Source: Alitta virens
Lineage: Eukaryota; Annelida; Polychaeta; Phyllodocida; Nereididae
Assembly (NCBI GenBank): GCA_932294295.1
Contig: OW028581.1
Span: forward strand, 13,676,162 to 13,740,161
Direction: 5' to 3'
Length of the DNA stretch: 64,000 bases
Positions within the stretch are counted from its first letter, which is position 1, and every line of letters begins with the position of its first letter. The translations under genes and the position numbers were made by a program. Below are positions 47,336 to 58,792 of the stretch, in pieces. A model generated the notes under the pieces. It made no database searches, was not told the origin of the DNA, and saw nothing but the letters and a program-made list of their open reading frames with translations.

Positions 47336-47653
47336 GTAATGTAAATATGACAAATTCTTAAATTTCAAGTAACAATATATAATCAGCAAACGGCTTGTCT
47401 ACTCAAATATTCAAGATTTTAATGACAGATATATATATATATGTGTGTGTATATATGTATATGTGATATTAAACCATTAAACAAAAATCACCAATTATTA
47501 CATACATAATGTCTCTTAATCATTGATTAATTGACCGTCCCTACTATATTATAAAGAAAACCAGTCATGAATCTAACTAATGCAAATCACTCAGATATTA
47601 TTAAAATCCACAGACTAAACAAAGAACCGATCAACATAATTACTACAATAATA
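47336..47653 (+). repeat. Left ~315-bp direct repeat flanking the satellite region
   Basis: An AT-rich block beginning TAATGTAAATATGAC and ending near CTACAATAA. It is repeated in the same orientation at 53065-53367 with small indels, mainly in an internal TA/TG microsatellite. The two copies lie 5.7 kb apart on either side of the satellite. Confidence 0.85.
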
Positions 47654-48049
47654 GAGGGGGGTGAATGTCAGAATTTAAATGGGAAACCATCGTAACTTTG
47701 TTAAGGTTCAGAAACCTTTTCCAATGATGTATTACACAAAGATGTACCTTTATTTTTGATCCCTCCCAAGCCTCATTGAAAATTTGATCTTTTAAGAAGT
47801 AATTTAGCGATTTTCCGCGACTTTAAAGGTCAGCGATCTTTGTGTAATGTCCTTATATCCCCTTGATAAGGAGTTATTTGGATTGCTCTTGTAAAGAGCT
47901 TTAAATCAAATACCAATTTTGGGAGTATATTGAGTATTGGCATAGTCCATCACCAATTGAATTCATGGAGAATTGACAAGTAACCCACTCATGTTGCAGA
48001 TGGAGGCATGAATATTATTTTTAATTGAATATGAATTCAATTTTTCTTG

Positions 48050-48250
48050 TTGGGTAGCCTATTGGTTAAGACATTAGTCTATTAGAACACTGACCAGCTC
48101 CTTTGAAGGTCCCAGGTTTGATCACTAGCACAGGCACTCTACATGTGCTTCAAGAGCTGCATAGATATCAGTAACGCGAGACATTAACTAGGTATATTGC
48201 CTAGAGAGGGTTGAGGAGAATGTGTAACATAGAATGGACTCAAACCATGT
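48050..48250 (+). repeat. tRNA-derived SINE
   Basis: TAGCCTATTGGTTAAGAC (A-box) is followed 43 bp later by CCAGGTTTGATCACTAGC (B-box), then a unique body. It sits about 200 bp before the satellite array and is a different family from the repeats at 40.4 and 44.7 kb. It is not a functional tRNA, because the stem pairing is poor. Confidence 0.6.
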
Positions 48251-48454
48251 TATCCCATTATTACATCTGACTCTGATAGCTGGTCATATAAGCATACTTA
48301 AAGCTTCTGACCAGATGCAATACAGTACAACGATTAATTTCAATCCTTTCTGCATAATGCACAAAATTGCCTGCAAATCTAAATATTAATAGCAAAAACT
48401 GAAAAGGAGGGCCTTTCATGGACTAGTATACCAGAAGTGTGAGGGTTCATCAGA

Positions 48455-51400
48455 AATAACATATAATAAGTAGACTTGCATGACACGCATTGTCATTGGA
48501 CATGGCCTACAAAGAAGACGAGCATCAGGGCTGGCAGTGGGCTTATCTGGCAAGTTTATAAAAATAACCTATAATAAGTAGACTTGCATGACACACATTG
48601 TCATTGGACATGGCCTACAAAGAAGACGAGCATCAGGGCTGGCAGTGGGCTTATCTGGCAAGTTTATAAAAATAACATATAATAAGTAGACTTGCATGAC
48701 GCTCATTGTCATTGGACATGGCCTACAAAGAAGACGAGCATCAGGGCTGGCAGTGGGCTTATCTGGCAATTTTATAAAAATAACATATAATAAGTAGACT
48801 TGCATGACGCTCATTGTCATTGGACATGGCCTACAAAGAAGACAAGCATCAGGGCTAGCAGGCAGTGGGCTTATCTGGCAAGTTTATAAAAATAACATAT
48901 AATAAGTAGACTTGCATGACGCTCATTGTCATTGGACATGGCCTACAAAGAAGACGAGCATCAGGGCTACCAGTGGGCTTATCTGGCAAGTTTATAAAAA
49001 TAACATATAATAAGTAGACTTGCATGACGCTCATTGTCATTGGACATGGCCTACAAAGAAGACGAGCATCAGGGCTACCAGTGGGCTTATCTGGCAAGTT
49101 TATAAAAATAACATATAATAAGTAGACTTGCATGACGCTCATTGTCATTGGACATGGCCTACAAAGAAGACAAGCATCAGGGCTAGCAGGCAGTGGGCTT
49201 ATCTGGCAAGTTTATAAAAATAACATATAATAAGTAGACTTGCATGACGCTCATTGTCATTGGACATGGCCTACAAAGAAGACGAGCATCAGGGCTACCA
49301 GTGGGCTTATCTGGCAAGTTTATAAAAATAACATATAATAAGTAGACTTGCATGACGCTCATTGTCATTGGACATGGCCTACAAAGAAGACGAGCATCAG
49401 GGCTACCAGTGGGCTTATCTGGCAAGTTTATAAAAATAACATATAATAAGTAGACTTGCATGACGCTCATTGTCATTGGACATGGCCTACAAAGAAGACA
49501 AGCATCAGGGCTAGCAGGCAGTGGGCTTATCTGGCAAGTTTATAAAAATAACATATAATAAGTAGACTTGCATGATGCTCATTGTCATTGGACATGGCCT
49601 ACAAAGAAGACGAGCATCAGGGCTACCAGTGGGCTTATCTGGCAAGTTTATAAAAATAACATATAATAAGTAGACTTGCATGACGCTCATTGTCATTGGA
49701 CATGGCCTACAAAGAAGACGAGCATCAGGGCTGGCAGTGGGCTTATCTGGCAATTTTATAAAAATAACATATAATAAGTAGACTTGCATGACGCTCATTG
49801 TCATTGGACATGGCCTACAAAGAAGACAAGCATCAGGGCTAGCAGGCAGTGGGCTTATCTGGCAAGTTTATAAAAATAACATATAATAAGTAGACTTGCA
49901 TGACGCTCATTGTCATTGGACATGGCCTACAAAGAAGACGAGCATCAGGGCTACCAGTGGGCTTATCTGGCAAGTTTATAAAAATAACATATAATAAGTA
50001 GACTTGCATGACGCTCATTGTCATTGGACATGGCCTACAAAGAAGACGAGCATCAGGGCTACCAGTGGGCTTATCTGGCAAGTTTATAAAAATAACATAT
50101 AATTAGTAGACTTGCATGACGCTCATTGTCATTGGACATGGCCTACAAAGAAGACAAGCATCAGGGCTAGCAGGCAGTGGGCTTATCTGGCAAGTTTATA
50201 AAAATAACATATAATAAGTAGACTTGCATGACGCTCATTGTCATTGGACATGGCCTACAAAGAAGACGAGCATCAGGGCTACCAGTGGGCTTATCTGGCA
50301 AGTTTATAAAAATAACATATAATAAGTAGACTTGCATGACGCTCATTGTCATTGGACATGGCCTACAAAGAAGACGAGCATCAGGGCTACCAGTGGGCTT
50401 ATCTGGCAAGTTTATAAAAATAACATATAATAAGTAGACTTGCATGACGCTCATTGTCATTGGACATGGCCTACAAAGAAGACAAGCATCAGGGCTAGCA
50501 GGCAGTGGGCTTATCTGGCAAGTTTATAAAAATAACATATAATAAGTAGACTTGCATGACGCTCATTGTCATTGGACATGGCCTACAAAGAAGACGAGCA
50601 TCAGGGCTACCAGTGGGCTTATCTGGCAAGTTTATAAAAATAACATATAATAAGTAGACTTGCATGACGCTCATTGTCATTGGACATGGCCTACAAAGAA
50701 GACGAGCATCAGGGCTACCAGTGGGCTTATCTGGCAAGTTTATAAAAATAACATATAATAAGTAGACTTGCATGACGCTCATTGTCATTGGACATGGCCT
50801 ACAAAGAAGACAAGCATCAGGGCTAGCAGGCAGTGGGCTTATCTGGCAAGTTTATAAAAATAACATATAATAAGTAGACTTGCATGACGCTCATTGTCAT
50901 TGGACATGGCCTTCAAAGAAGACGAGCATCAGGGCTACCAGTGGGCTTATCTGGCAAGTTTATAAAAATAACATATAATAAGTAGACTTGCATGACGCTC
51001 ATTGTCATTGGACATGGCCTACAAAGAAGACGAGCATCAGGGCTACCAGTGGGCTTATCTGGCAAGTTTATAAAAATAACATATAATAAGTAGACTTGCA
51101 TGACGCTCATTGTCATTGGACATGGCCTACAAAGAAGACGAGCATCAGGGCTACCAGTGGGCTTATCTGGCAAGTTTATAAAAATAACATATAATAAGTA
51201 GACTTGCATGACGCTCATTGTCATTGGACATGGCCTACAAAGAAGACAAGCATCAGGGCTAGCAGGCAGTGGGCTTATCTGGCAAGTTTATAAAAATAAC
51301 ATATAATAAGTAGACTTGCATGACGCTCATTGTCATTGGACATGGCCTACAAAGAAGACGAGCATCAGGGCTACCAGTGGGCTTATCTGGCAAGTTTATA

Positions 51401-52267
51401 AAAATAACATATAATAAGTAGACTTGCATGACGCTCATTGTCATTGGACATGGCCTACAAAGAAGACGAGCATCAGGGCTACCAGTGGGCTTATCTGGCA
51501 AGTTTATAAAAATAACATATAATAAGTAGACTTGCATGACGCTCATTGTCATTGGACATGGCCTACAAAGAACACGAGCATCAGGGCTACCAGTGGGCTT
51601 ATCTGGCAAGTTTATAAAAATAACATATAATAAGTAGACTTGCATGACGCTCATTGTCATTGGACATGGCCTACAAAGAAGACGAGCATCAGGGCTACCA
51701 GTTGGCTTATCTGGCAAGTTTATAAAAATAACATATAATAAGTAGACTTGCATGACGCTCATTGTCATTGGACATGGCCTACAAAGAAGACGAGCATCAG
51801 GGCTACCAGTGGGCTTATCTGGCAAGTTTATAAAAATAACATATAATAAGTAGACTTGCATGACGCTCATTGTCATTGGACATGGCCTACAAAGAAGACG
51901 AGCATCAGGGCTACCAGTGGGCTTATCTGGCAAGTTTATAAAAATAACATATAATAAGTAGACTTGCATGACGCTCATTGTCATTGGACATGGCCTACAA
52001 AGAAGACGAGCATCAGGGCTACCAGTGGGCTTATCTGGCAAGTTTATAAAAATAACATATAATAAGTAGACTTGCATGACGCTCATTGTCATTGGACATG
52101 GCCTACAAAGAAGACGAGCATCAGGGCTACCAGTGGGCTTATCTGGCAAGTTTATAAAAATAACATATAATAAGTAGACTTGCATGATGCGCATTGTCAT
52201 TGGACATGGCCTACAAAGAAGACGAGCATCAGGGCTACCAGTAGGCTTATCTGGCAATTTTATAAAA
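48455..52267. repeat. Satellite array: 35 monomers of 108/112 bp with a 328-bp higher-order repeat
   Basis: A landmark (GGACATGGCC) recurs at 48498, 48606, 48714, 48822 and so on to 52202, 35 times. Steps are 108 bp, except after monomers carrying a 4-bp-longer variant (GGCTAGCAGGCAGTGGG instead of GGCTACCAGTGGG, together with GACAAGCATC), which give 112. Long variants lie at about 48843, 49171, 49499, 49827, 50155, 50483, 50811 and 51247. This makes a 108+108+112 = 328-bp higher-order unit repeated six times, then one 436-bp unit, then nine plain 108-bp monomers. Outer monomers are more divergent (GGCTGGCAGTGGG type on the left). Monomers are nearly identical, implying recent amplification. 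Confidence 0.97.
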
Positions 52268-53064
52268 GCGTAAGAAGTTAAGCAGCTTCCATGCAATTGG
52301 TTATACCTCATCTTTGACCTGCAAGTAAAACGACAATTGACTCAATAGATATGTGTCCATAAAACCAATGCTTACTAATATGTAAATATAAATGTTGAAA
52401 ATAATTTAAGTTTCTCAGCTATTGTGGGGAGAGAGACTAAATGCCTTGGCCCACTGCCAAACTATTTAAGGGTTTCTGTGACTGCACTAATTCATTAATG
52501 GAATAACATGTTGCAAAATGTATGAAGAAACAAGTTCTCACAGGGTATTGAATTTCTGGACACACATTTAAATTGAAGGCACAGCAAATAGGACAAAAAG
52601 TAGCAGCAGTTTTAACTGGCCACCTGATTTAAATCTAAATTGACAATTTGGGGTGAAATTTGTGAGCAATAATAGAAGATGCAAACAATGTCATAAGTTT
52701 GTGTTGAAAGCCTAAGAAAGCACTTAAAACCGTTGCTCTAAATTTGGATTCTTAGGTATCTAAATTATCTAAGTCTTTTAATTGTTGCTATCAAAAACAA
52801 TCCATGCAAATAAAATCTTTATAGTTTTATGTATTGATCCAGAACAAATATTTCTAGAAATGTACTGCTTTACAGTGCTTATTATATTCAGGTTTACATC
52901 ATAATTCAAATTTGGTGGCTTAAAACTTTAGGCCTTTAAAAGGACGGAATCAAAAGTTAGCGATATATGCCCGTTTAGTCTAAATATTGAGTTATTGTAA
53001 TGTGAATAGAAGTTGAAATACAACAATGTTGGTATTCAAATTTAAGCTTATTTTTTATACAGTC

Positions 53065-53367
53065 ATAATGTAAATATGACAAAAATTCTTAAATTTCAAG
53101 TAACAACAGATAATCTGCAAACGGCTCGTCTACTCCAATATTCAAGATTTTAATGACATATATATATACATATGTGATATTAAACCATTAAACGATAATC
53201 ACCAATTATTACATACATAATGTTGTCTCTTAATCATTGATTTATTGACCGTCCCTACTATATTATAAAGCAAACCAGTCATGAATCTAACTAATGCAAA
53301 TCACTCAGATATTAATAAAATCCACAGACTAAACAAAGAATCGATCAACATAATTACTACAATAAGA
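53065..53367 (+). repeat. Right ~303-bp direct repeat flanking the satellite region
   Basis: The second copy of the block at 47336-47653, with the same orientation and high similarity throughout. It contains the shared text GACCGTCCCTACTATATTAT. Clear LTR-type TG...CA ends were not seen. Confidence 0.85.
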
Positions 53368-53514
53368 ATGATTCTGACTGCCCAGTGAATCAATTACACT
53401 CTACAGTCGGTTTGCATACAATAAGAAAACATTTCACTTCCATTCCACATCTTTTCTCTGAAATAATTATAATCACTTCTCGTAACATTCCAATAGCATT
53501 TCCAACCATTTACC

Positions 53515-53520
53515 TTTATT
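53515..53520 (-). promoter_or_regulatory. Polyadenylation signal candidate for the GPCR
   Basis: AATAAA on the minus strand about 780 bp beyond the GPCR stop codon. Weak support: AT-rich DNA yields this hexamer often. Confidence 0.25.
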
Positions 53521-54296
53521 TGATATTTTGGCAACCCATTTTCCTATGATGTTTATAATATAACGGTTTCATTTATAAATGAAATCTTGTTCAAGGAAAC
53601 GTAAACTAGTGGGCCAACTGTACTCGCATACAATTCTTATGTACAGAATAAAATCTGTTCACTCGGCCATCAGGTAATAATGAACATTCAATGCAAGTTT
53701 ACATGAAATTGTGTAATACAATGAACGCTCGCGATAATTATTACATTCATGTGACTGTCAGGCAAAAATACTGCAAAATGTAAAAATGTACAAGCAATGG
53801 CATTTTAGTAATAGCTTTCAAGTTTTTCCCACAAAATACTAACTAGTGACAAATGCCACAACAGTCTGTAAATAGACCAGTGAGTATGAGATGATTGCCA
53901 TTTATCGTTGCATGTTACTAAAATACTGGGTTTACTAGTTTCTGTTGCCAGCAATTTTGCCCATAAATCAAAACAAAGCAAAATATCCCTCAGTTATTTT
54001 TTGTTAAGTAGTGCGGATGTCTATGCATGTATGTTTACAATTTAGATATGAGTCTATAAGTCTTCAGGTTCTCATGATATATCTCATGTAACAAACAAGG
54101 TATTTCCCTTGTCCGTTACAACAAGAACAAAAATGCACAATCTTTACTTGAAATAAATCATGGACGGTGTTGCTGTGGCAATCGCCAGAATCTGTATGAC
54201 TGTCAATTCCTTAGTGTCACAAGTCTTGCCCATGCAGTACTGTTTGTGTCTTTAGGAAAAGGAATGACGATGGATACAACAAGAGGAATGTCCTTT

Positions 54297-55644
54297 TCAG
54301 GAGACCGCGTGAACTGTGGAGGCGCCAGTGACGCTCAAGTCAACTCTATTGGTGGGGGCGCCACCTAGGCAGCGACAGAAGAGTGCCCTGGCGGCAACTT
54401 GGAACTGCTCGTATTTAACGGCATAAATGAAGGGATTGACAATGGCGTTTATGTAACATCCTATGACTGAAAAGTGGTAGAAGTTACTCTGGAAATCGGC
54501 CGGGTATCCCACGTTGAACATGAGGAAGTAAATTTGGTTCCAGGCCCAGCACAGAACGAACACAACTGCCACGATGGCCAAGGTCTTGATTGTATTGCGC
54601 ATGCCTCGTTGGAGACGGCCTCCTGTACCTACCAAAGAAAACAAAACATTATGACTGGTAACAGCATATAATAGCATCATTTACATTGATACTAAGAAAG
54701 TGGTCCTTGCTTTGTGTAGACAAAAATCAAGTACCTCCAGAGACAATACCTACTACTACTACTACTAGCTACTACTACTACTACTTCTACTACTATTACT
54801 ATTACTACTGCTACTACTACTACAACTACTACTATTATAACTACTACAGCAACTACTACTACTGTATATACTTACCAGCGGCAGGTTGTGCACTGTTCTG
54901 TTGCATCCCTTGGGGAGCTACTGCCTGTTTGTTTCTGGCCACCTTGATTTTCTTGCTGAGGATGTAGGCGATGCGTCCATAGGCGTACACCAGAATGATG
55001 AGGGGAACGATCAGTTTGAAGATGACAACATTGATGCCATAAGCCCTGCGTCCTGCTTCAGTGGGCCATTTTGAGTAGAGGGAGCACTTGCCATTGACGA
55101 TGTGTGTGGACGGGATCTTGCCAGCTCCTTCCCATAGTGGACCGATGAGCCATATGGCCACCATGGACAGAACCGCTTTTGTCTTGGTGAAGTTCAGCTT
55201 ATGCCAGATTGGGTGGACCACTTCAGCATACCTCTCTAGGGTGAGGGCAATCAGGTTGAAGGTAGAGGAGGCCATGAGGCCCCAGACGAAAGCCCTCGAC
55301 TGCCAGCCCAGGCAATACCATTCTGCTGTCAGCCCAGTGTATGGGATTTCTGAGTTCAGGTTGGAAATGGCGATGATGAGCACTGACACAACAGCGTCTA
55401 GAATGCTTTGGTTGATGATGTACATGTTGGTCAGCTTGCCACGGAGCTTTTTGGAACTGCACATGACCAGCACAGTCAGGCCGTTGCCCAACACTCCTAT
55501 GGTGCCTATGGTAGCATACACTATGCTTGCGAGTTTAGGGGTGAAGATTGTGGAGGAATCTGGATTTTCCTCCTCTGACATCAGCAACTGTGTCAATGAC
55601 GTCACTAACTCTTGTGTGATGGGTAATTCTGTTGAAGCGTCCAT
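54297..55644 (-). CDS. Rhodopsin-family (peptide-type) GPCR, two exons, 366 aa
   Basis: Exon 1 is 55644-54876 (256 codons plus 1 nt, donor G|GTAAGT) and exon 2 is 54628-54297 (acceptor GGTAG, stop TGA). Seven-helix landmarks are visible: GN in TM1 (G53-N54), NQSILDAVV in TM2, the TM3 end ALTLERY (E/DRY), a TM5 region with PLIILVYAYGRIAYIL, TM6 FVLCWAWNQIY, and TM7 NPFIY (NPxxY) followed by helix 8 and a Cys-containing tail (LFCRC, possible palmitoylation). The single intron lies in the third intracellular loop. It looks like invertebrate galanin/allatostatin-like receptors, but the ligand class cannot be fixed by eye. The CWxP proline is absent (CWAW). Confidence 0.9.
54749..54868. repeat. 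(CTA)n-type trinucleotide microsatellite in the GPCR intron
   Basis: About 120 bp of imperfect CTA/TAC repeats with ATT and TTC interruptions. It fills roughly half of the 247-bp GPCR intron and ends only a few bases from the exon-1 donor. A plus-strand frame through it encodes a tyrosine run, which is an artefact. Confidence 0.9.
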
Positions 55645-55973
55645 CTTCTATTTTTCATTCAGTTTCTGAAGATAAGAATAGAAGGTAATATAATAAATGA
55701 ATGGTGAACGTTCAGCTAAATAAAGTCAGATGGGTACAGGGCATAACTCAATATGCGTGGGCCACTTACAGCAGAACACATAGGGGTCATTCTCCCATAA
55801 TCTTACACTTTGCCCAATGACAAATTTAATTTTTAACCTCCCGGAAAAGGTAAAATTACCTCTTTTTTTAATAATCAGGTATATTGAAGGGCCATAATCC
55901 AGAATATGCAGGCTCTGGTATATATTGTAGCTATATGAGAATCGTATGAAATGGCCTACCTTGCATTTAAGGC

Positions 55974-56391
55974 TCAACTCTGTTACGGACATTCTACCTG
56001 ACCAAAACTAATTTAAAAAATCACTTCAGTTAAAAATATGCATGATTTAGGAAGTATTATGTGTTCTAATGAAAAAGTAACAGCTTATATATAGCGAAGC
56101 AATACTACTTTTTACTACAACCATTAAATTATGTTTTAGATTTCATTTTGTAAACCTGGTTACAGTAACTAACTATAAATAGTCTCATTGCTCATTCACA
56201 TAGGATAAAGAAATATAAATGAGTATTAGAATGATGTATATAAAGTTAAAAGGAATTGATTTTGAGGTGATTGGTTATTCTATCTGGATATCATTCCAAA
56301 CAAACTGTTGGTAACAGAGTTGATAAATGCCAAAAATAGGGTAACAGAGTTGAGGAATGGCAACAGAGTTGAGGAATGGCAACAGAGTTGA
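55974..56391. repeat. Left cluster of the 13-bp motif GTAACAGAGTTGA
   Basis: Copies at 55974-55986 (reverse), 56311-56323, 56341-56353, 56361-56372 and 56380-56391 (the last two as CAACAGAGTTGA). The last three form an imperfect 20-bp tandem repeat with GGAATGG. They lie just beyond the 3' end of the decayed minus-strand gene. Confidence 0.85.
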
Positions 56392-56639
56392 TTTTCAATT
56401 AAATCTAGCAGGACAATTCATTTTCGTTCAAATAGCAACAAACACTTTAGATAACAATAACAGTAGCATTTTATTCAAACTTGAACCTCAACTGATACAT
56501 TTTAATATTGATCTTAAAATCGACATACAGGTTTCACAGTGGAACAGAAATTCAAACAGAATTAAATCATACTTGTTGTTTGCACAGCCAGTAAAAATGA
56601 GCAATCTAACACCCACACATTTGGATCCACCCTCATGTG

Positions 56640-58115
56640 TCGAGTGCCCACTTTCTCCGGCTGTGGAATCACCCCCATAACATCGTCAGCTGTGTAACAA
56701 CACAAGTCTTCACGCCGTGGCTAAAAAGTGATTTTCCCCGATCCGGCTCATACAATTAACCTTCACATCCAACTCCTCTACACTCCTGACAATTCCGGGG
56801 TAAAGCTTCTCTTCATATTTGACTATAAGCCACTGGCCTGGCAAGTCGTCTAGATGAACCAAAGCAATTGAACCAGGCTTTAAACTTGATTCATCGGATT
56901 TTGTTGAAGTTGGGGCATTGGTTGAGCTTCTTGTGAAGATTGAGGGTTTTCATGATTAAATTGCAAGTGGTGTGCAGGGAAAGAGAAGTGTTTGACATTA
57001 TAACATGAACAACTGATATTGGTAGGGTAGCTACAGAAACAATTGATGTCTCTGTACATCAAATTTCCTGGGGTGACTATAACAAGCTGATGCAGTCTCA
57101 TTGTCCCAGGAATTGCCGGTAGGTTTTCAGGTTGAACAGCAGCATCCACATCATCTGCTTCAACAAAGAAGAGCTTGACAGCTGTATTTGGAAGTAAGGC
57201 CCAGAAGAAGCTTTGGGCATCTGGAATGTCCTGTCCCTGTCGGATCAGCTGGTCTGCCTTACACTTTAAGGCACCCCCTTGCCATGACTGGCTTCCCAGA
57301 GGTTCCATGTGTCCCCCCCCCCCCCCCCGGTCGCCCAAAGAAAAAAGTTTGGTGGAGAAGAAAAAAAAATTGCCCTTCTGACTATATTGAGTAGTCGGGC
57401 CGTCACTGAAGAAATGGATAACTTCAATCTTGTTTAGCAGCTTCTTGCATCCTTTGATTCATCTTCACAAGTCAATTTGTCTTTCTGGCGCTTGAGGGAA
57501 AATGTCGCTGATTAGGCTCTTTGTTTTTATTCTTGGAGAATCATTCTTTTTTTTTTCCAATTCTTTCATGGCACGTTTGTACCTTTTCCTGTATTTGTCT
57601 ACTTTTTTCTTGAGGGTTGTGTTTCACTAATTTCCTGTAGCATTTCGCCTTTTCCTATTATGCTTCTTTTGTGCCAAAGTATTTTGCCTGGAAAAATGTC
57701 AAAGACATACATGATAGATAATAATAATATATAGTAATAGCATGAATTTACATACAGCGCCCATTCAAGATTCCATTTGCTCACAGGCTCTCACCATAGA
57801 TAGAAAACGGCACATCATTCTGATCATTATAGTGAAATGAGACAGCCAAATTAAACCGAAGTACCTTTATTGATATTTCACAATTATAAAGATGTGAGGT
57901 AACATACAAAGCAGAATTATTCCACTCAAGATCAAATGATAAGGATGCTTACCTTGAGGGTGCAGGCACTGCAGGGTTTTCTTCACCTGGTTCACCATAA
58001 GGACTAGGAGGTGGTGTCATCGCTTGATTTCTTTTCTTTTTTCGTAACACTTTTTCTGTGCTTCTCTCCATTCTTTTCTGATTTTTTTTTTTGCATGCGA
58101 GCAGGTTGCTCGTTT
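56640..58115 (-). pseudogene. Decayed transposon-like gene of an unnamed family
   Basis: Minus-strand pieces appear in a plausible order. First is a basic stretch and TPPPSPYGEPGEENPAV ending at a donor (57953, G|GTAAGC). After acceptor TTTTTCCAG (exon from 57687) comes a Lys/Arg-rich coiled-coil-like piece (DKYRKRYKRAMKELEKKKK, then NDSPRIKTKSLISDIF). Next is a 150-residue open segment (57338-56880) with KLFFVEADDVDA, IPGTMRLHQLV, YRDINCFC and SCYNVKHFSF. Last is a C-terminal piece with PGQWLIVKYEEKLYPGIVRS, VNCMSRIGENHF and, in another frame, CCYTADDVMGVIPQPEKVG. Frameshifts and stops separate the parts, and a long C/G homopolymer breaks the frame near 57315. I recall similar layouts in multi-copy uncharacterised animal proteins but cannot name the family. 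Confidence 0.55.
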
Positions 58116-58368
58116 ATTATTTTTATTTGACCACTTTCTTTTTTTCTTTGCCAAGCAAGTACTCCTGGTGTCTTGACGGGTCAGCATCTCGTTTTCCCTG
58201 CTATCTTTGCTGTTTCTCAGCAGCTGACAAAGGCATCTTTATGAAAAAAAATTTTCACTATAAGTTACATATCCTAACAAATCATGCAAAATATTAATGA
58301 AATAAAATCAAAAATTATGATATATCAGCAGCATTTAGTCATACATGAATAGGAAACACAAGGGAAAG

Positions 58369-58792
58369 TCAACTCTGTTACCAAGAATCAACCCTGTTAC
58401 CAAAAGTATGATAACTCTTGGTAACAGCGTTGATGGTAACAGAGTTGATTATTTCAAGGTAAATATCATATTTATATTTAAGGTCATTGCACATATTATC
58501 ACTCAGCCTTTTGAGGCAGGTGGAGAAAATGGTATTTTACAGTTAGGGTAAGTATCATAGTTCAACAAAACTAAGAAATAAGTGATCTTGCAGTAACAGA
58601 GTTGATAAATCACAATAATACTACTTCAGTTATAGCAATATATTAAATATTTCTAGGATATTGAATGTCTTTTTGTCTTACCTTTTCAGGTCGTCTGCTT
58701 GGCACCAATCACTCCACCTGGTGTAAATCAGTTTGATGATAAATCACCCTGGTGGCACAAATTGGTTAAATTCTCTTCGGTAGCAGAGTTGA
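58369..58792. repeat. Right cluster of the 13-bp motif GTAACAGAGTTGA
   Basis: Copies at 58369-58381 (reverse), 58388-58400 (reverse, one change), 58421-58433 (one change), 58436-58448, 58593-58605 and 58780-58792 (one change). They lie just beyond the 5' end of the decayed minus-strand gene at 56640-58115. Confidence 0.85.

Larger units (their letters stand above)
52268..54296. other. Spacer between the satellite and the GPCR
   Basis: Contains the right direct repeat (53065-53367) and the probable GPCR 3' UTR. No other coding or repeat feature is supported. Confidence 0.55.

Noticed and set aside
48455..52267. CRISPR array or repeat-protein gene
   Set aside because: There are no unique spacers between repeats; units are contiguous 108/112-bp monomers in an animal genome. 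The 112-bp monomers break the frame regularly, so a protein gene is unlikely.
54686..54967. 93-codon plus-strand frame with a tyrosine run
   Set aside because: It is the translation of the CTA microsatellite in the GPCR intron.
55088..55669. 193-codon plus-strand frame
   Set aside because: It lies exactly antisense to GPCR exon 1, has no recognisable domain, and the opposite strand has clear receptor motifs.
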